A DNA stretch of 32,168 nt from an uncultured Acinetobacter sp. (GTDB lineage: Bacteria > Pseudomonadota > Gammaproteobacteria > Pseudomonadales > Moraxellaceae). The notes beneath the pieces are model-generated. The model had not been told where the DNA came from. It saw nothing but the letters and a program-made list of their open reading frames with translations, and made no database searches. The position numbers were made by a program, and so were the translations under genes. This document shows positions 14,890 to 23,900 of the stretch, in pieces; within the stretch, counting starts at the first letter, position 1, and each line of letters begins with the position of its first letter. The stretch spans positions 1-32,168 of the forward strand of contig CANQWW010000012.1 of assembly GCA_947627655.1 (NCBI GenBank), read 5' to 3'.

Positions 14890-16962
14890 ATGAGTTCTGT
14901 AAATCAAGTTCTGATTGAAACGCAAGGCAGCGTAGGCATTGTGAATTTTAAAACGGATAAATTAAATGTGTTATCCCATGCATTACGTTCAGATCTCTAT
15001 CAGGCTGTGCAGCTGCTGCTGGCAGATGACGCTGTAGAATCGATTGTTCTATCTGGTTCTGCAAAAGCATTTAGTGCAGGGGCTGATATTGCCGAGTTTT
15101 CTGCAGGTACCCATCTCAACTTCCCATCATTACATGATTTAGTAAATACTATTTCTGATTCAGCCAAACCAGTTATTGCAGCAATTTCAGGTACGGCGCT
15201 GGGTGGAGGTTTGGAACTGGCTTTGGCTTGTCATCATCGTGTCGTGCATGAAAAAGCACAACTAGCGTTACCAGAAGTACACCTCGGTTTGTTGCCAGGT
15301 GCGGCCGGTACCCAGTTATTGCCACGTTATATCGGTGTTGTTGCAGCATTAGAGGCCATTCAATCTGGTAAGCCATTAAAACTGACAGCGCTGGCAGAGA
15401 CTACTTTGATTGATGTACTGACTGCGGGCGATGTGAAACAGGCAGCGATTCAATTTGCTGCGGCAGTAAAAGTAGCTGCACATATTAAGCACAATACATT
15501 AGAACTGAATGAAGAATTAAAAACACTGTTGCAAGGCAAGCGTGAAGCGGCAGGCAATAAGCCACAAAACGTGGTGCAGCATGCGATTATCGATGCAGTT
15601 GAAGCAGCTGCAACTTTGGAGTTTGAACCAGGCTTTGCCAAAGAACAGGCTTTGTTCCAGCAATTAGCAACATCTGATGTGTCTAAAAGCTTACGCCATG
15701 CCTTCTTTGCAGAACGTGAAGTCAAAAATATTCCAGGTCTCGATGCTGCTGCAAAAGCAAAAAATATTGAAAAAATCGCAGTGATCGGTGCCGGCACCAT
15801 GGGTAGCGGTATTGCAATCTGCTTCCTGCAGGCTGGTTATCCAGTCACCCTGATTGAAAACCAGCAGGCAGGTCTGGATCGTGGTCTGTCTTTAATTAAC
15901 AAACATTTTGCTGGTCAGGTGGCAAAAGGCCGTTTGACTGAAGAAAAAGCCCAAGCCATTCAGGCGAACTTAAGCACCAGTCTGGATTACAGCGCACTGG
16001 CAAATGTCGATCTGGCTTTAGAAGCAGTGTTTGAAGACTGGGATGTGAAAACCGCTGTTTTAAAACAGATGGATCAATACCTGCCTGCACACGCAGTACT
16101 GGCAAGCAACACGTCTACATTAGATCTAAATGAATTAGCTCATCAGACCTCACGTCCAACGTCTGTAGTCGGCTTACATTTCTTTAGTCCGGCGCAAATT
16201 ATGCCGCTGTTAGAAGTCATTCGTACTCATGCCACAGATGACGCAACGTTGATGACTGCTTTAGAAATTGGCAAATGTCTACGCAAGGTAGCGGTAGTCG
16301 CTGGCGTATGCGATGGCTTTATTGGCAACCGCATGCTGAATGAATATCTGCGTATTGCTGGCATGCTGATTGATGCTGGTGCATCGCCTTATCAAATCGA
16401 TACTGCGTTGGAAAATTGGGGTATGGCGATGGGTCCATTCCGCATGTGTGATATGGCAGGGAACGATATTGGTTACCTGATTCGTAAACAGCAGCTGAAA
16501 GTAAATCCGAATAAGAAATTCTCTGGTATCGCAGATCAGTTGGTTGAAGCAAAACGTCTTGGACAGAAAACCAAAAAAGGTTGGTACGACTACAGCAGTG
16601 GTAACCGTCGTGGAGATCAGGATGCCAACGTGCTGGCGATGATTGATGCTTACCGTGCTGAAAAAGGCATTCAGGTGCGTGCGTTTAGCGATGCAGAAAT
16701 CGTTGAACGCTGTATCTATGCCTTGGCCAATGAAGGTTTCCGTCTGTTGGAAGAAGGTATAGCGATCCGCCGCTCTGATATCGATGTGGTTTATCTGGCT
16801 GGTTATGGCTTCCCACGCTGGCGTGGTGGCCCGATGTTCTATGTAGCAGAACAGGGTCTGAACCACATGGCAGCAGCTATGCAGCAATTTGCCCAAGATC
16901 CATGTACTGATGCGGAGTTCTGGCAAGTACCAGCCTTACTGGCAGAGTCACTCGCTGCTTAA
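14890..16962 (+). CDS. Bifunctional enoyl-CoA hydratase/3-hydroxyacyl-CoA dehydrogenase, FadB-like
   Basis: A two-domain beta-oxidation enzyme of 690 residues. The N-terminal crotonase domain has both catalytic glutamates, in GGGLELA (about 109) and LPEVHLG (about 129). The dehydrogenase domain starts with GAGTMGSG near residue 298 and carries the His of LHFFSPAQIMPLLE, followed by the C-terminal helical 3HCDH domains. It is slightly shorter than FadB (about 715-730) and resembles peroxisomal multifunctional enzymes. ATG at 14890 lies eight bases from AGGGA and is preferred over ATG at 14884. It would hydrate the enoyl-CoA made by the dehydrogenase at 18689 and oxidise the hydroxy product with NAD. 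No FadA-like thiolase gene follows, which is unusual for a FadB relative. Confidence 0.92.
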   Translation: MSSVNQVLIETQGSVGIVNFKTDKLNVLSHALRSDLYQAVQLLLADDAVESIVLSGSAKAFSAGADIAEFSAGTHLNFPSLHDLVNTISDSAKPVIAAISGTALGGGLELALACHHRVVHEKAQLALPEVHLGLLPGAAGTQLLPRYIGVVAALEAIQSGKPLKLTALAETTLIDVLTAGDVKQAAIQFAAAVKVAAHIKHNTLELNEELKTLLQGKREAAGNKPQNVVQHAIIDAVEAAATLEFEPGFAKEQALFQQLATSDVSKSLRHAFFAEREVKNIPGLDAAAKAKNIEKIAVIGAGTMGSGIAICFLQAGYPVTLIENQQAGLDRGLSLINKHFAGQVAKGRLTEEKAQAIQANLSTSLDYSALANVDLALEAVFEDWDVKTAVLKQMDQYLPAHAVLASNTSTLDLNELAHQTSRPTSVVGLHFFSPAQIMPLLEVIRTHATDDATLMTALEIGKCLRKVAVVAGVCDGFIGNRMLNEYLRIAGMLIDAGASPYQIDTALENWGMAMGPFRMCDMAGNDIGYLIRKQQLKVNPNKKFSGIADQLVEAKRLGQKTKKGWYDYSSGNRRGDQDANVLAMIDAYRAEKGIQVRAFSDAEIVERCIYALANEGFRLLEEGIAIRRSDIDVVYLAGYGFPRWRGGPMFYVAEQGLNHMAAAMQQFAQDPCTDAEFWQVPALLAESLAA

Positions 16963-17036
16963 GCAATGCAACTTGATTAAAGAATAAAAATGGTGACTTA
17001 GTCATAAACAGAACTGGGCACCCAGGGGGTAACATA

Positions 17037-18692
17037 ATGAGCACATTACATTTTAATCACTGGCCACGTCATCTTTCCCGTCATTTGTCCTATCCACAGA
17101 CGGGTTTATATGAGCATTTGGCAACGAATGCGCTGCGTTATCCAGACAAAGTGGCTGTGAACTACTATGGCAGCCAGGTCGATTACCAGACTCTGAATGC
17201 ACGGGTAAACCGTTTCGCTGGTTACTTGCAAGAACAGGCCAATGTGCAGCCGGGCGACCGTGTTGTGATCAGCATGCAAAATAGCGTGGCTTTCATTATT
17301 GCCTACTATGCGATTTTGCGTTGCGATGCGGTAGTAGTTCCGGTGAATCCAATGAACAAGGCATTGGAGCTGGAATGGTATGTGTCAGATACCGAAAGTA
17401 AAGTGGCAATCGTCGGTTCTGAGCTGATCGCTGAGTTTGAAACTTTGATGGGCAATACCTGCCTGGAAAAAATCATCGCGGCACGTTATGGCGATGACAT
17501 TTTTACCCCAACTAAATTCGTGATTCCAGAAACTGTCACTCAGGCGCCGGTGGTGAATGAAACTGTATTTGTCACTAATTTTGAAACAGCTTTAGAGCAT
17601 TCTGAAATCCAGACACAGGCAAGCCGTAAAGGCGAAGACCTGGCGGTGATTCTGTACACATCTGGCACGACTGCACACCCGAAAGGTTGTATGTTGAGTC
17701 ATCGTGCATTGGTGGCACAAATCCTGACCCAGATTAACTGGAGTCCATGGAATAACACAGCGAAAGTGCTGTCAGTGACACCATTCTTCCATGTCACTGG
17801 GATGATCAATGCCATGTGCCTGCCGATTTGGCTTGGTGCAACGACTTATCTGATGACTCGCTGGGATCGTCTCTGCGCAGCGCAGGTGGTAGATATGCAT
17901 GGTTTAACCCACTGGTGCTGTATCCCGACCATGGTGGTGGACCTGCTGGCAATGCCGCATGTGAATAAATTTAACTTCCGTTCCTTTACCTGTGTCTATG
18001 GCGGTGGTACCGGTATGCCGCATGCCATTGCTCAAGACTTTGAAACGCTGACTGGTATCGAATTTATCGAAGGCTGGGGCATGACTGAAATGGCAGCGGG
18101 CGTGCATTTGAATCCATATGGTCGTGGTAAGCGCCAGTGTCTGGGTGTGCCGCTATTTGATGTAGATAGCCGCGTGATTGATCCGGAAACTGGTGACGAA
18201 CTTGGTGTACGTCAATGTGGTGAAATTATTTCCAGCAGTCCATGTATGTTTAGCGGTTACTGGAAAAATCCCGAAGCGACCGATGCTTCATTTATCGAAC
18301 ATGATGGCAAACACTTCTTCAAAACTGGTGATGTTGGTTATTACGATGAAGAAGGCTACTTCTTTATGGCAGACCGTCTGAAGCGCATGATTAATGTGTC
18401 GGGTTATAAGGTTTGGCCATCAGAAGTGGAAAGCCTTTTATACAAGAATGAAAAAATCTTAGAAAACTGCATTATCCCATGTAATAAAAATGACCGTGGG
18501 GAAAGTGTAAAAGCAGTTGTAGTTCTGAAAGATAGCCAGAACATGACTGAAGAAGAGTTTAAACAGTGGTGCCGTCAGCAAATGTCGGCCTACAAAGTTC
18601 CGAAAGTGGTGGAATTTGTCAAAGAACTTCCAAAAACCGCAAGTGGAAAAATTAACTGGCGTTTACTGCAAGACAAGGAAATGAGCGCATGA
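17037..18692 (+). CDS. AMP-forming acyl-CoA synthetase (ligase)
   Basis: A 551-residue member of the ANL family that activates a carboxylic acid with ATP and CoA. The phosphate-binding loop ILYTSGTTAHPKG lies near residue 205, the A5 motif GWGMTE about residue 345, and the C-terminal hinge and catalytic Lys in ELPKTASGKINW. It resembles medium-chain or substituted-propionate ligases (DmdB-like) rather than FadD, judging by length and N-terminus, but this is a soft call. AGGGGGT precedes the ATG by six bases. The stop overlaps the acyl-CoA dehydrogenase start by four bases, so the two are probably made in step. Confidence 0.9.
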   Translation: MSTLHFNHWPRHLSRHLSYPQTGLYEHLATNALRYPDKVAVNYYGSQVDYQTLNARVNRFAGYLQEQANVQPGDRVVISMQNSVAFIIAYYAILRCDAVVVPVNPMNKALELEWYVSDTESKVAIVGSELIAEFETLMGNTCLEKIIAARYGDDIFTPTKFVIPETVTQAPVVNETVFVTNFETALEHSEIQTQASRKGEDLAVILYTSGTTAHPKGCMLSHRALVAQILTQINWSPWNNTAKVLSVTPFFHVTGMINAMCLPIWLGATTYLMTRWDRLCAAQVVDMHGLTHWCCIPTMVVDLLAMPHVNKFNFRSFTCVYGGGTGMPHAIAQDFETLTGIEFIEGWGMTEMAAGVHLNPYGRGKRQCLGVPLFDVDSRVIDPETGDELGVRQCGEIISSSPCMFSGYWKNPEATDASFIEHDGKHFFKTGDVGYYDEEGYFFMADRLKRMINVSGYKVWPSEVESLLYKNEKILENCIIPCNKNDRGESVKAVVVLKDSQNMTEEEFKQWCRQQMSAYKVPKVVEFVKELPKTASGKINWRLLQDKEMSA

Positions 18693-20479
18693 ATAGCTAC
18701 AAAGCTCCTCTTAATGATCTAAGCTTCATCTTTAACCATTTACTAGATCAAGAGCAACTGGCTCAGCTTCCGGGTTTAGAAGATTTAGGTGTAGAACTTT
18801 ACGAATCTATTTTAGATGAAGCCGGCAAGTTTGCCACGAATGTACTGGATCCGATCAATGCCAGCGGTGACCGTGAGGGCCTGAAAATTACCAATGGCGT
18901 AGTCACAACACCAAAAGGATTTAAAGAAGCTTACGTGCAGTATACACAAGCGGGTTGGAACAATATTTCACTAGATCCAGAGTTTGGCGGACAGGGGCTA
19001 CCTTATATTCTGTCGACTGCGGTCAATGAAATCATGATGTCAGCCAACAAGTCTTTTGTGATGTGTTCAGGTCTGACCATTGGTGCGATTGAAGCGATCA
19101 GCCATGCGGCATCGGATGAACTGAAACAGAAATACCTGCCGAAACTGGTGTCTGGTGAATGGAGCGGTACCATGAACCTGACTGAGCCAGGTGCAGGTTC
19201 GGATGTCGGTGCATTAAAAACCAAAGCGATTGATCAAGGCGACGGTACATATCGTATCCACGGCCAGAAAATCTTTATCACTTTCGGAGAGCATGATTTT
19301 ACTGACAATATCGTGCATTTGGTTTTGGCACGCTTGCCAGATGCCCCTGAAGGTGTACGCGGCATTTCATTGTTCCTGGTACCTAAATTCCTAGTGAATG
19401 AGGGTGGTTCTTTAGGCGAGCGTAATGATGTGCGCTGTGTATCCATCGAGCATAAACTCGGTATCCATGCCAGCCCGACCTGTGTAATGGCTTATGGCGA
19501 CAATGAAGGTGCCTTAGGTTACTTAGTTGGTGAGAAAAACAAAGGTCTAGCCGCAATGTTCGTGATGATGAACATGGCACGCCTAACTGTTGGTATGGAA
19601 GGCGTGGCATTAACTGAACGTTCTTATCAGGCAGCGTTGGACTATGCACGTGAACGTATTCAGGGTGCCGATGTAGAAACAGCTAAGTCGATTGCGATCA
19701 TTGAACATGCAGACGTACGTCGTCAGCTGCTCAGTATGAAATCCAATGTAGAGGCTATGCGTGCACTGTCTTTATTCATCGCCCAGGCTCAGGATATCAG
19801 CTTCCGCCATCCGGATGCCCAAGTGCGTAAACACAATCAAGGTTTGGTAGATTTACTAATTCCAGTGTTCAAGGCATGGGCAACAGAAACTGCATTGAAA
19901 ACTACAACCACAGGTATTCAGGTACATGGCGGTCTAGGCTTTATCGAAGAAACTGGCGTAGCACAGTACCTGCGTGATGCAGTGATTAGCGTGATTTATG
20001 AAGGCACTACTGCAATTCAAGCAATGGACCTCGTTGGCCGTAAGCTGGTCAAAGACCAAGGCAAAAATCTGGGTGTACTGATTGGCATGATGAAAGAAAC
20101 TTTGGCAGAAGTTCAAGCTCAACCAGAACTGGCGGATGTCGCTGCTGAATTTGCCACAGCAATTGATCTGCTTGCTGAACATAGCCAGCACATTGCACAG
20201 CAGTTCGTACAGTCGACCAAGCAGGCACTGTCTGTCTCAGTTCCATACTTAATGCTGACCGGTAATGTCGTGGGTGCATGGCAATTGGCGAAGAGTGCAG
20301 TCAAAGCATCAAAACTCTTGGCATCTGGTGACAGTAACGAAAACTTCCTGAAAGGCAAGATTCAAACTGCCCGTTTCTATCACCGTATGGTGCTGCCAGA
20401 AATTCATGGTTTGGCCTACAGCGTGAAAAATGCGGGTGATGCCGTAGCTGCTTTTGACAATGCCTACTTCGGTGAGTAA
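18689..20479 (+). CDS. Acyl-CoA dehydrogenase with extra C-terminal domain (DmdC/AidB-like length)
   Basis: A flavoprotein of 596 residues that makes the 2,3-double bond in an acyl-CoA. The central segment MNLTEPGAGSDVGALKTKA is the FAD/substrate signature, and YEGTTAIQAMDL carries the expected catalytic Glu. Ordinary acyl-CoA dehydrogenases have about 380 residues. The extra C-terminal helical domain puts it with the long family used as 3-methylmercaptopropionyl-CoA dehydrogenase and for phenylpropionyl-like substrates. The start overlaps the ligase stop (ATGA). Together with the FadB-like protein it completes one round of beta-oxidation up to the 3-oxoacyl-CoA. Confidence 0.92.
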   Translation: MNSYKAPLNDLSFIFNHLLDQEQLAQLPGLEDLGVELYESILDEAGKFATNVLDPINASGDREGLKITNGVVTTPKGFKEAYVQYTQAGWNNISLDPEFGGQGLPYILSTAVNEIMMSANKSFVMCSGLTIGAIEAISHAASDELKQKYLPKLVSGEWSGTMNLTEPGAGSDVGALKTKAIDQGDGTYRIHGQKIFITFGEHDFTDNIVHLVLARLPDAPEGVRGISLFLVPKFLVNEGGSLGERNDVRCVSIEHKLGIHASPTCVMAYGDNEGALGYLVGEKNKGLAAMFVMMNMARLTVGMEGVALTERSYQAALDYARERIQGADVETAKSIAIIEHADVRRQLLSMKSNVEAMRALSLFIAQAQDISFRHPDAQVRKHNQGLVDLLIPVFKAWATETALKTTTTGIQVHGGLGFIEETGVAQYLRDAVISVIYEGTTAIQAMDLVGRKLVKDQGKNLGVLIGMMKETLAEVQAQPELADVAAEFATAIDLLAEHSQHIAQQFVQSTKQALSVSVPYLMLTGNVVGAWQLAKSAVKASKLLASGDSNENFLKGKIQTARFYHRMVLPEIHGLAYSVKNAGDAVAAFDNAYFGE

Positions 20480-20483
20480 TACC

Positions 20484-20888
20484 ATGAGCTTTAATGTGAA
20501 TGCTTTTCTAGAAAAAGTGACACCGCCACCGATTCATACCTTTTTAGGTGGCAAGGTGGAAAAAGTCGAGCAAGATAATGGTTGGAAAGCTGTGATCAGC
20601 TATCAGCCGCGTCCTGAATTTGCCAACCCGATGGGGCATGTTCAAGGTGGCATGCTCTGTTCCATACTGGATGATGCCATGGGACTGTTTGCCATTATTG
20701 CTCAGGAAGGTACGCCATCAGCCACCATCACCATGAATGTGTCTTTCCTGCGTCCATGCAATATTGCACCGGTTGAAGTGGAAGTCTATTTCATACGTCA
20801 GGGCCGCCGCATTTCCAATATTGAAAGTGTGGCTTACCAGAACGGTAAGGAAGTCGGTAAAGCTAGCGCAGCATTTACCGTTGTATAA
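20484..20888 (+). CDS. PaaI-family hotdog thioesterase
   Basis: A 134-residue hotdog protein with the PaaI-type motif GHVQGGMLCSILDDAMG, in which the HxxGG turn and the Asp on the long helix form the active site. ATG at 20484 has GGTGAG seven bases upstream, overlapping the previous gene's end. The track start at 20454 lies inside the dehydrogenase gene and is not supported. It is the last gene before a strong terminator. It may release dead-end or end-product CoA esters of an aromatic acid, as PaaI does in phenylacetate degradation. Substrate is inferred only from its operon. Confidence 0.87.
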   Translation: MSFNVNAFLEKVTPPPIHTFLGGKVEKVEQDNGWKAVISYQPRPEFANPMGHVQGGMLCSILDDAMGLFAIIAQEGTPSATITMNVSFLRPCNIAPVEVEVYFIRQGRRISNIESVAYQNGKEVGKASAAFTVV

Positions 20889-20896
20889 GAAAATTC

Positions 20897-20928
20897 AGGG
20901 CATTCACTACAGTGGATGCCCTATTTTT
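20897..20928 (+). terminator. Rho-independent terminator of the second operon
   Basis: AGGGCATTCAC and GTGGATGCCCT form an 11-base-pair stem with one T-G pair and a TACA loop, followed by ATTTTT. It lies nine bases after the thioesterase stop. It separates that operon from the OprD-type porin gene, which must then have its own promoter. Confidence 0.92.
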
Positions 20929-21004
20929 CAATGTATCAGGATGATACCTAGAGGGTGAGCAAGGAGAGTTAATGAATTATCACAAGCGAATGTAACAATT
21001 AAAT

Positions 21005-21025
21005 AAATTGCTGAATCAGCAATTT
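21005..21025. promoter_or_regulatory. Perfect dyad upstream of the OprD-type porin, candidate operator
   Basis: AAATTGCTGA and TCAGCAATTT form a perfect 10+10 dyad around a single A. It lies about 90 bases before the porin ATG and has no T-run, so it reads as a protein-binding site rather than a terminator. No convincing -35/-10 pair was found nearby. It differs from the dyad at 13523, so another regulator, perhaps the TetR protein, could bind. Confidence 0.45.
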
Positions 21026-21114
21026 GTCGAGCCAAATTTTGAAAAACACTTTTTAAACTTTTCTGTTGATTCCTATCAATGGAGCAGGGGTCTTTTTGTC
21101 TCAGGGAAATGACA

Positions 21115-22407
21115 ATGAAACAATTTGCTTTAACTACACTATGTATTGCAACACTGTTACCAACACTGGCGAATGCTGATTTTATTGAGGATAGCTCGGT
21201 TAGCTTGACCGCCCGTAATTTTTATCTAGATCGAAACTTTACTGATCCTGAAGTGACGAGCCCGGCGGCCAAACAATGGGTACAAGGTTTTATCCTGAAT
21301 GCCAAATCTGGCTATACCGAAGGCACCGTGGGGCTAGGGCTAGATGTTTATGCTGGAGCCGGTTTTAACCTCTGGGGCGATAAAGAATATTTGCCAGTCG
21401 TGCTGCAACAAACCCCAACTAAATCAAATGGTGATCCAGTCGATTCCTTCGGTGAAATTGGCGTGACCGGTAAAGCCAAAGTATCAGAAACTGAAGTTAA
21501 GGTCGGGACTTTATTCCCGGTGAATCCGGTACTGGTTGGTTCACCAGCGCGTCTGCTACCACAAACCTATCGCGGTGTGGCTTTAGAATCTAAAGACATT
21601 GACCGCATCAAGGTTGAAGCCGGTTATGTTGACCGCGTCAATCACCGCGATTCAACTAACTGGGAACATATCCATCTGTCTGGTGCCAACAAGAAATATA
21701 ATTCAGTAGAAGCCGATGGCCTTTACTATATTGGTGGCTATTATTATTTGCGTCCGGAAACGACCTTTGCGCTATATCATGCCAATCTGGATGACGTGTA
21801 CAATCAGTATACTTTTTGGGCACGTAATACCCATCACTTTAATGAGCGCTATAAATTATTTAATGACTTCCGTTATTTCCGTACTGTAGAGGCGGGTGCT
21901 GCTAAAGCTGGTAATGTGGATAGTCATCATGGTAATGCTGTAATTGCTTTAGGTGTAGATAACCATACTTTTACCACCGGTTATATTCATAACTCGGGGG
22001 AAACAGGATTCCCTTATTTAAGTGGTGGAGAGGCGAATACTTATATTGATGCTTGGGCAACAGATTTCCTGAATCCGAAAGAAAAGGCTTGGTCAGTACG
22101 TTATGATTATGACTTTAAGAATGAAATCCCTGGTCTAAAATTGATGATGCGTTATACCGAAGGAACTGAGATTGAGTTGGATAATCTGCGAGCTCATTAT
22201 CAAGCGAAAGGCAATTATCAGATGGATGAAGATTTAGAAGAACGTAAATTTGGTGTTGAGCTATCTTATCAGCTTCAAAGCACACGTTTGAAAGGTTTAT
22301 TTGTTCGGTTACGCCATGAAAATTACAAAAACAACTTTGGTCCTGATGCAACATTCAGAACTGCTAAGGAGCAACGTGTGAATATTGATTATACGTGGAA
22401 ATTTTAA
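21115..22407 (+). CDS. OprD-family outer-membrane porin
   Basis: A 430-residue substrate-specific porin. ATG at 21115 lies seven bases from AGGGA and gives a clean signal peptide, MKQFALTTLCIATLLPTLANA, cut before DFIEDS. Earlier starts at 21079 and 21109 are poorly placed. The mature start SSVSLTARNFYLDRNF and the segment QGFILNAKSGYTEGTVGLGLD are typical of OprD/Occ porins, and the chain ends in the aromatic signature DYTWKF. Occ porins pass carboxylate-bearing small molecules, so it fits as the outer-membrane entry for the acid used by the upstream operon. A strong terminator and a separate dyad suggest independent control. Confidence 0.9.
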   Translation: MKQFALTTLCIATLLPTLANADFIEDSSVSLTARNFYLDRNFTDPEVTSPAAKQWVQGFILNAKSGYTEGTVGLGLDVYAGAGFNLWGDKEYLPVVLQQTPTKSNGDPVDSFGEIGVTGKAKVSETEVKVGTLFPVNPVLVGSPARLLPQTYRGVALESKDIDRIKVEAGYVDRVNHRDSTNWEHIHLSGANKKYNSVEADGLYYIGGYYYLRPETTFALYHANLDDVYNQYTFWARNTHHFNERYKLFNDFRYFRTVEAGAAKAGNVDSHHGNAVIALGVDNHTFTTGYIHNSGETGFPYLSGGEANTYIDAWATDFLNPKEKAWSVRYDYDFKNEIPGLKLMMRYTEGTEIELDNLRAHYQAKGNYQMDEDLEERKFGVELSYQLQSTRLKGLFVRLRHENYKNNFGPDATFRTAKEQRVNIDYTWKF

Positions 22408-22427
22408 TTTCAATATTGATTGGGTAA

Positions 22428-22490
22428 ATAATAAAAATAAGCATTGAAAGATTTATTTTCTATCAAGATGGAAGTAGAGAATCAATGCTT
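22428..22490 (-). terminator. Probable terminator for leftward transcripts
   Basis: Read on the minus strand, AAGCATTG-ATTCTCTA pairs with TAGAAAAT and, after an eight-base bulge, CAATGCTT. It is then followed by ATTTTTATTATTT. The U-rich tail is on the minus side, so it would end transcripts of the metallophosphatase gene and the remnant ORF. It lies 20 bases after the OprD gene and may also act weakly on that side. Confidence 0.45.
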
Positions 22491-22506
22491 GTGTCATCGA
22501 GACAAA

Positions 22507-22656
22507 CTAAACATTTTGTCTAGCAATTTCAATTAAGTCATTGAGTATCGCATCAGCATGTATGTTGCTGTGGTCACTCTTTGAATCTAAATCATCTGAC
22601 ATCATTTTTTTCTGGTCTTGAGCTGACTGAATTTCATTATCAATATCGCAGAAAAT
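22507..22656 (-). pseudogene. Small open frame or gene remnant, function unknown
   Basis: A minus-strand frame of 49 codons lies between two stops. It ends ...ILNDLIEIARQNV and has a balanced, charged, helix-like composition (DIDNEIQSAQDQKKM, SDDLDSKSD) that looks more like real protein than shadow sequence. It has no good start: the only in-frame ATGs are a pair about 15 codons in, without a clear ribosome site. An in-frame TAG precedes it. It may be the tail of a decayed gene. I do not recognise the family. Confidence 0.3.
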
Positions 22657-22709
22657 CTAAAAATGAATAGAGCTAGTAGATAAAAATGGCTGAATACAAG
22701 TCTGCTCAT

Positions 22710-23459
22710 TTAAACGTTGATGATCAAATTGTCTCTAAAACCATTTTTCCCTTGCTCTTGCGGATAACCTAAAGGATTGATCACTAATCGGCATCCATCT
22801 ACGACTGTATCAACCGATGTATGCGTATGTCCCGCAATCCAAAGATTGAAGCCTTTAATATCAAGGTCATTAATAAAATAGGGATTAAGCGCTGAGGCAA
22901 CAGGATGGTGGCCCCAATATGGATCAAGGCAGGCTAAATGAGGTGGGAAATGGGTAATAACGATCACATTATCTTGCCCCTTAAACTGCATAATATTTTG
23001 ATGATATCGTTGAAATAATGTGATGTAGTCATCAGCGGTGATAGGTCGATGATCAGTGCTAATCATGATTTGATCAAAATCATAAATAGATTGTTCAGCA
23101 TCTTTTTTAAATTGTAGAAGTTCGGTCGGGGTGGTAAGCGTTGAGTTGGAACGGAAATTGGTAAATAAGGTACCACCAACAAATATTTTATTTTGTATTT
23201 TAATATAGTTATCATCAAGCAGGGCATTTTGAGGATAGTTTTCTCTTAAGAAATCCACGACTAAACTGTAGTTGGAGCTGTAGTAATCATGATTACCCAA
23301 AACAAAGATAAAGTGTTTATTCAGACTTTTACATGTTTCTGCAAACTCCAGAGCACCACTCAGGCGATTAGAAAAATCCCCAGCATGAATGATCAGATCT
23401 GCATCTTTTGATAGTTGATATTCTGAATTATGGGTGTCAGATAAAATTTGTAGTTTCAA
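22710..23459 (-). CDS. Calcineurin-like metallophosphoesterase
   Basis: A 249-residue metal-dependent phosphoesterase. All the family's metal-binding motifs are present in order: SDTH (about 7-10), HAGDFS (about 26-31), GNHDY (about 55-59), VITHFPPH (about 171-178) and GHTHTS (about 210-215). The start is TTG at 23459. It is fixed by a strong AGGAGG four to five bases upstream and by the family-typical opening MKLQILSDTH. It stands alone between an OprD gene and decayed DNA. The substrate is unknown; relatives hydrolyse cyclic nucleotides, phospholipid esters or other phosphodiesters. Confidence 0.9.
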   Translation of the reverse strand: MKLQILSDTHNSEYQLSKDADLIIHAGDFSNRLSGALEFAETCKSLNKHFIFVLGNHDYYSSNYSLVVDFLRENYPQNALLDDNYIKIQNKIFVGGTLFTNFRSNSTLTTPTELLQFKKDAEQSIYDFDQIMISTDHRPITADDYITLFQRYHQNIMQFKGQDNVIVITHFPPHLACLDPYWGHHPVASALNPYFINDLDIKGFNLWIAGHTHTSVDTVVDGCRLVINPLGYPQEQGKNGFRDNLIINV

Positions 23460-23593
23460 ATGGCCTCCTCAGGCTGATCAAAAAGATAACATGCGCTGAG
23501 CTTGTTTTAAATAGATAAAGACCTCAATACCATGCGTGCTTGAGCAGACTACAAGAAGCATAAAAGACTTTTGTTCTCATCAAGGAATAAGTG

Positions 23594-23836
23594 ATGAATA
23601 GCACCATAAAAGATTTTGAATTTACATTTTATATCAATTATTTAAGATCTTTAGATAAAAGTGTTGCGGATCGGTTAGTTGCAGCCAGTTGTGATGATAC
23701 TTTGTGATGCACAATCAACAACGACTTATATTTAGCGTTTATCAGAAAAGCGGAAAGTCTTGATGTAGCAATTGAAAATGCATTAAGAAATATTAAGACA
23801 TGCAGGATGTCAGTCTATTCAAATACATGTGAATAA
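23594..23836 (+). pseudogene. Broken small ORF interrupted by an in-frame TGA
   Basis: A frame starts at ATG 23594 with AAGGA eight bases upstream, runs 37 codons (ending ASCDDTL) and meets TGA at 23705. It then continues in the same frame for 42 sense codons with protein-like content (INNDLYLAFIRKAESLDVAI). From memory, the CDD...L.F.R.A.S...AI..A pattern resembles a family of short DNA-binding or antitoxin-like proteins, but I hold that weakly. The end also looks frameshifted, since the next frame gives AGCQSIQIHVNNELYPLVG. The simplest reading is a degraded gene. Confidence 0.45.
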
Positions 23837-23900
23837 TGAGCTTTATCCTTTGGTTGGGTAATGAAGTTTAATTGTATAAAGAGCATTGTCATTTATTTAT

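Noticed and set aside
16279-16926. 215-codon minus-strand ORF opposite the FadB-like gene
   Set aside because: Long only because the opposite frame is stop-poor. The plus-strand gene is complete with all motifs.
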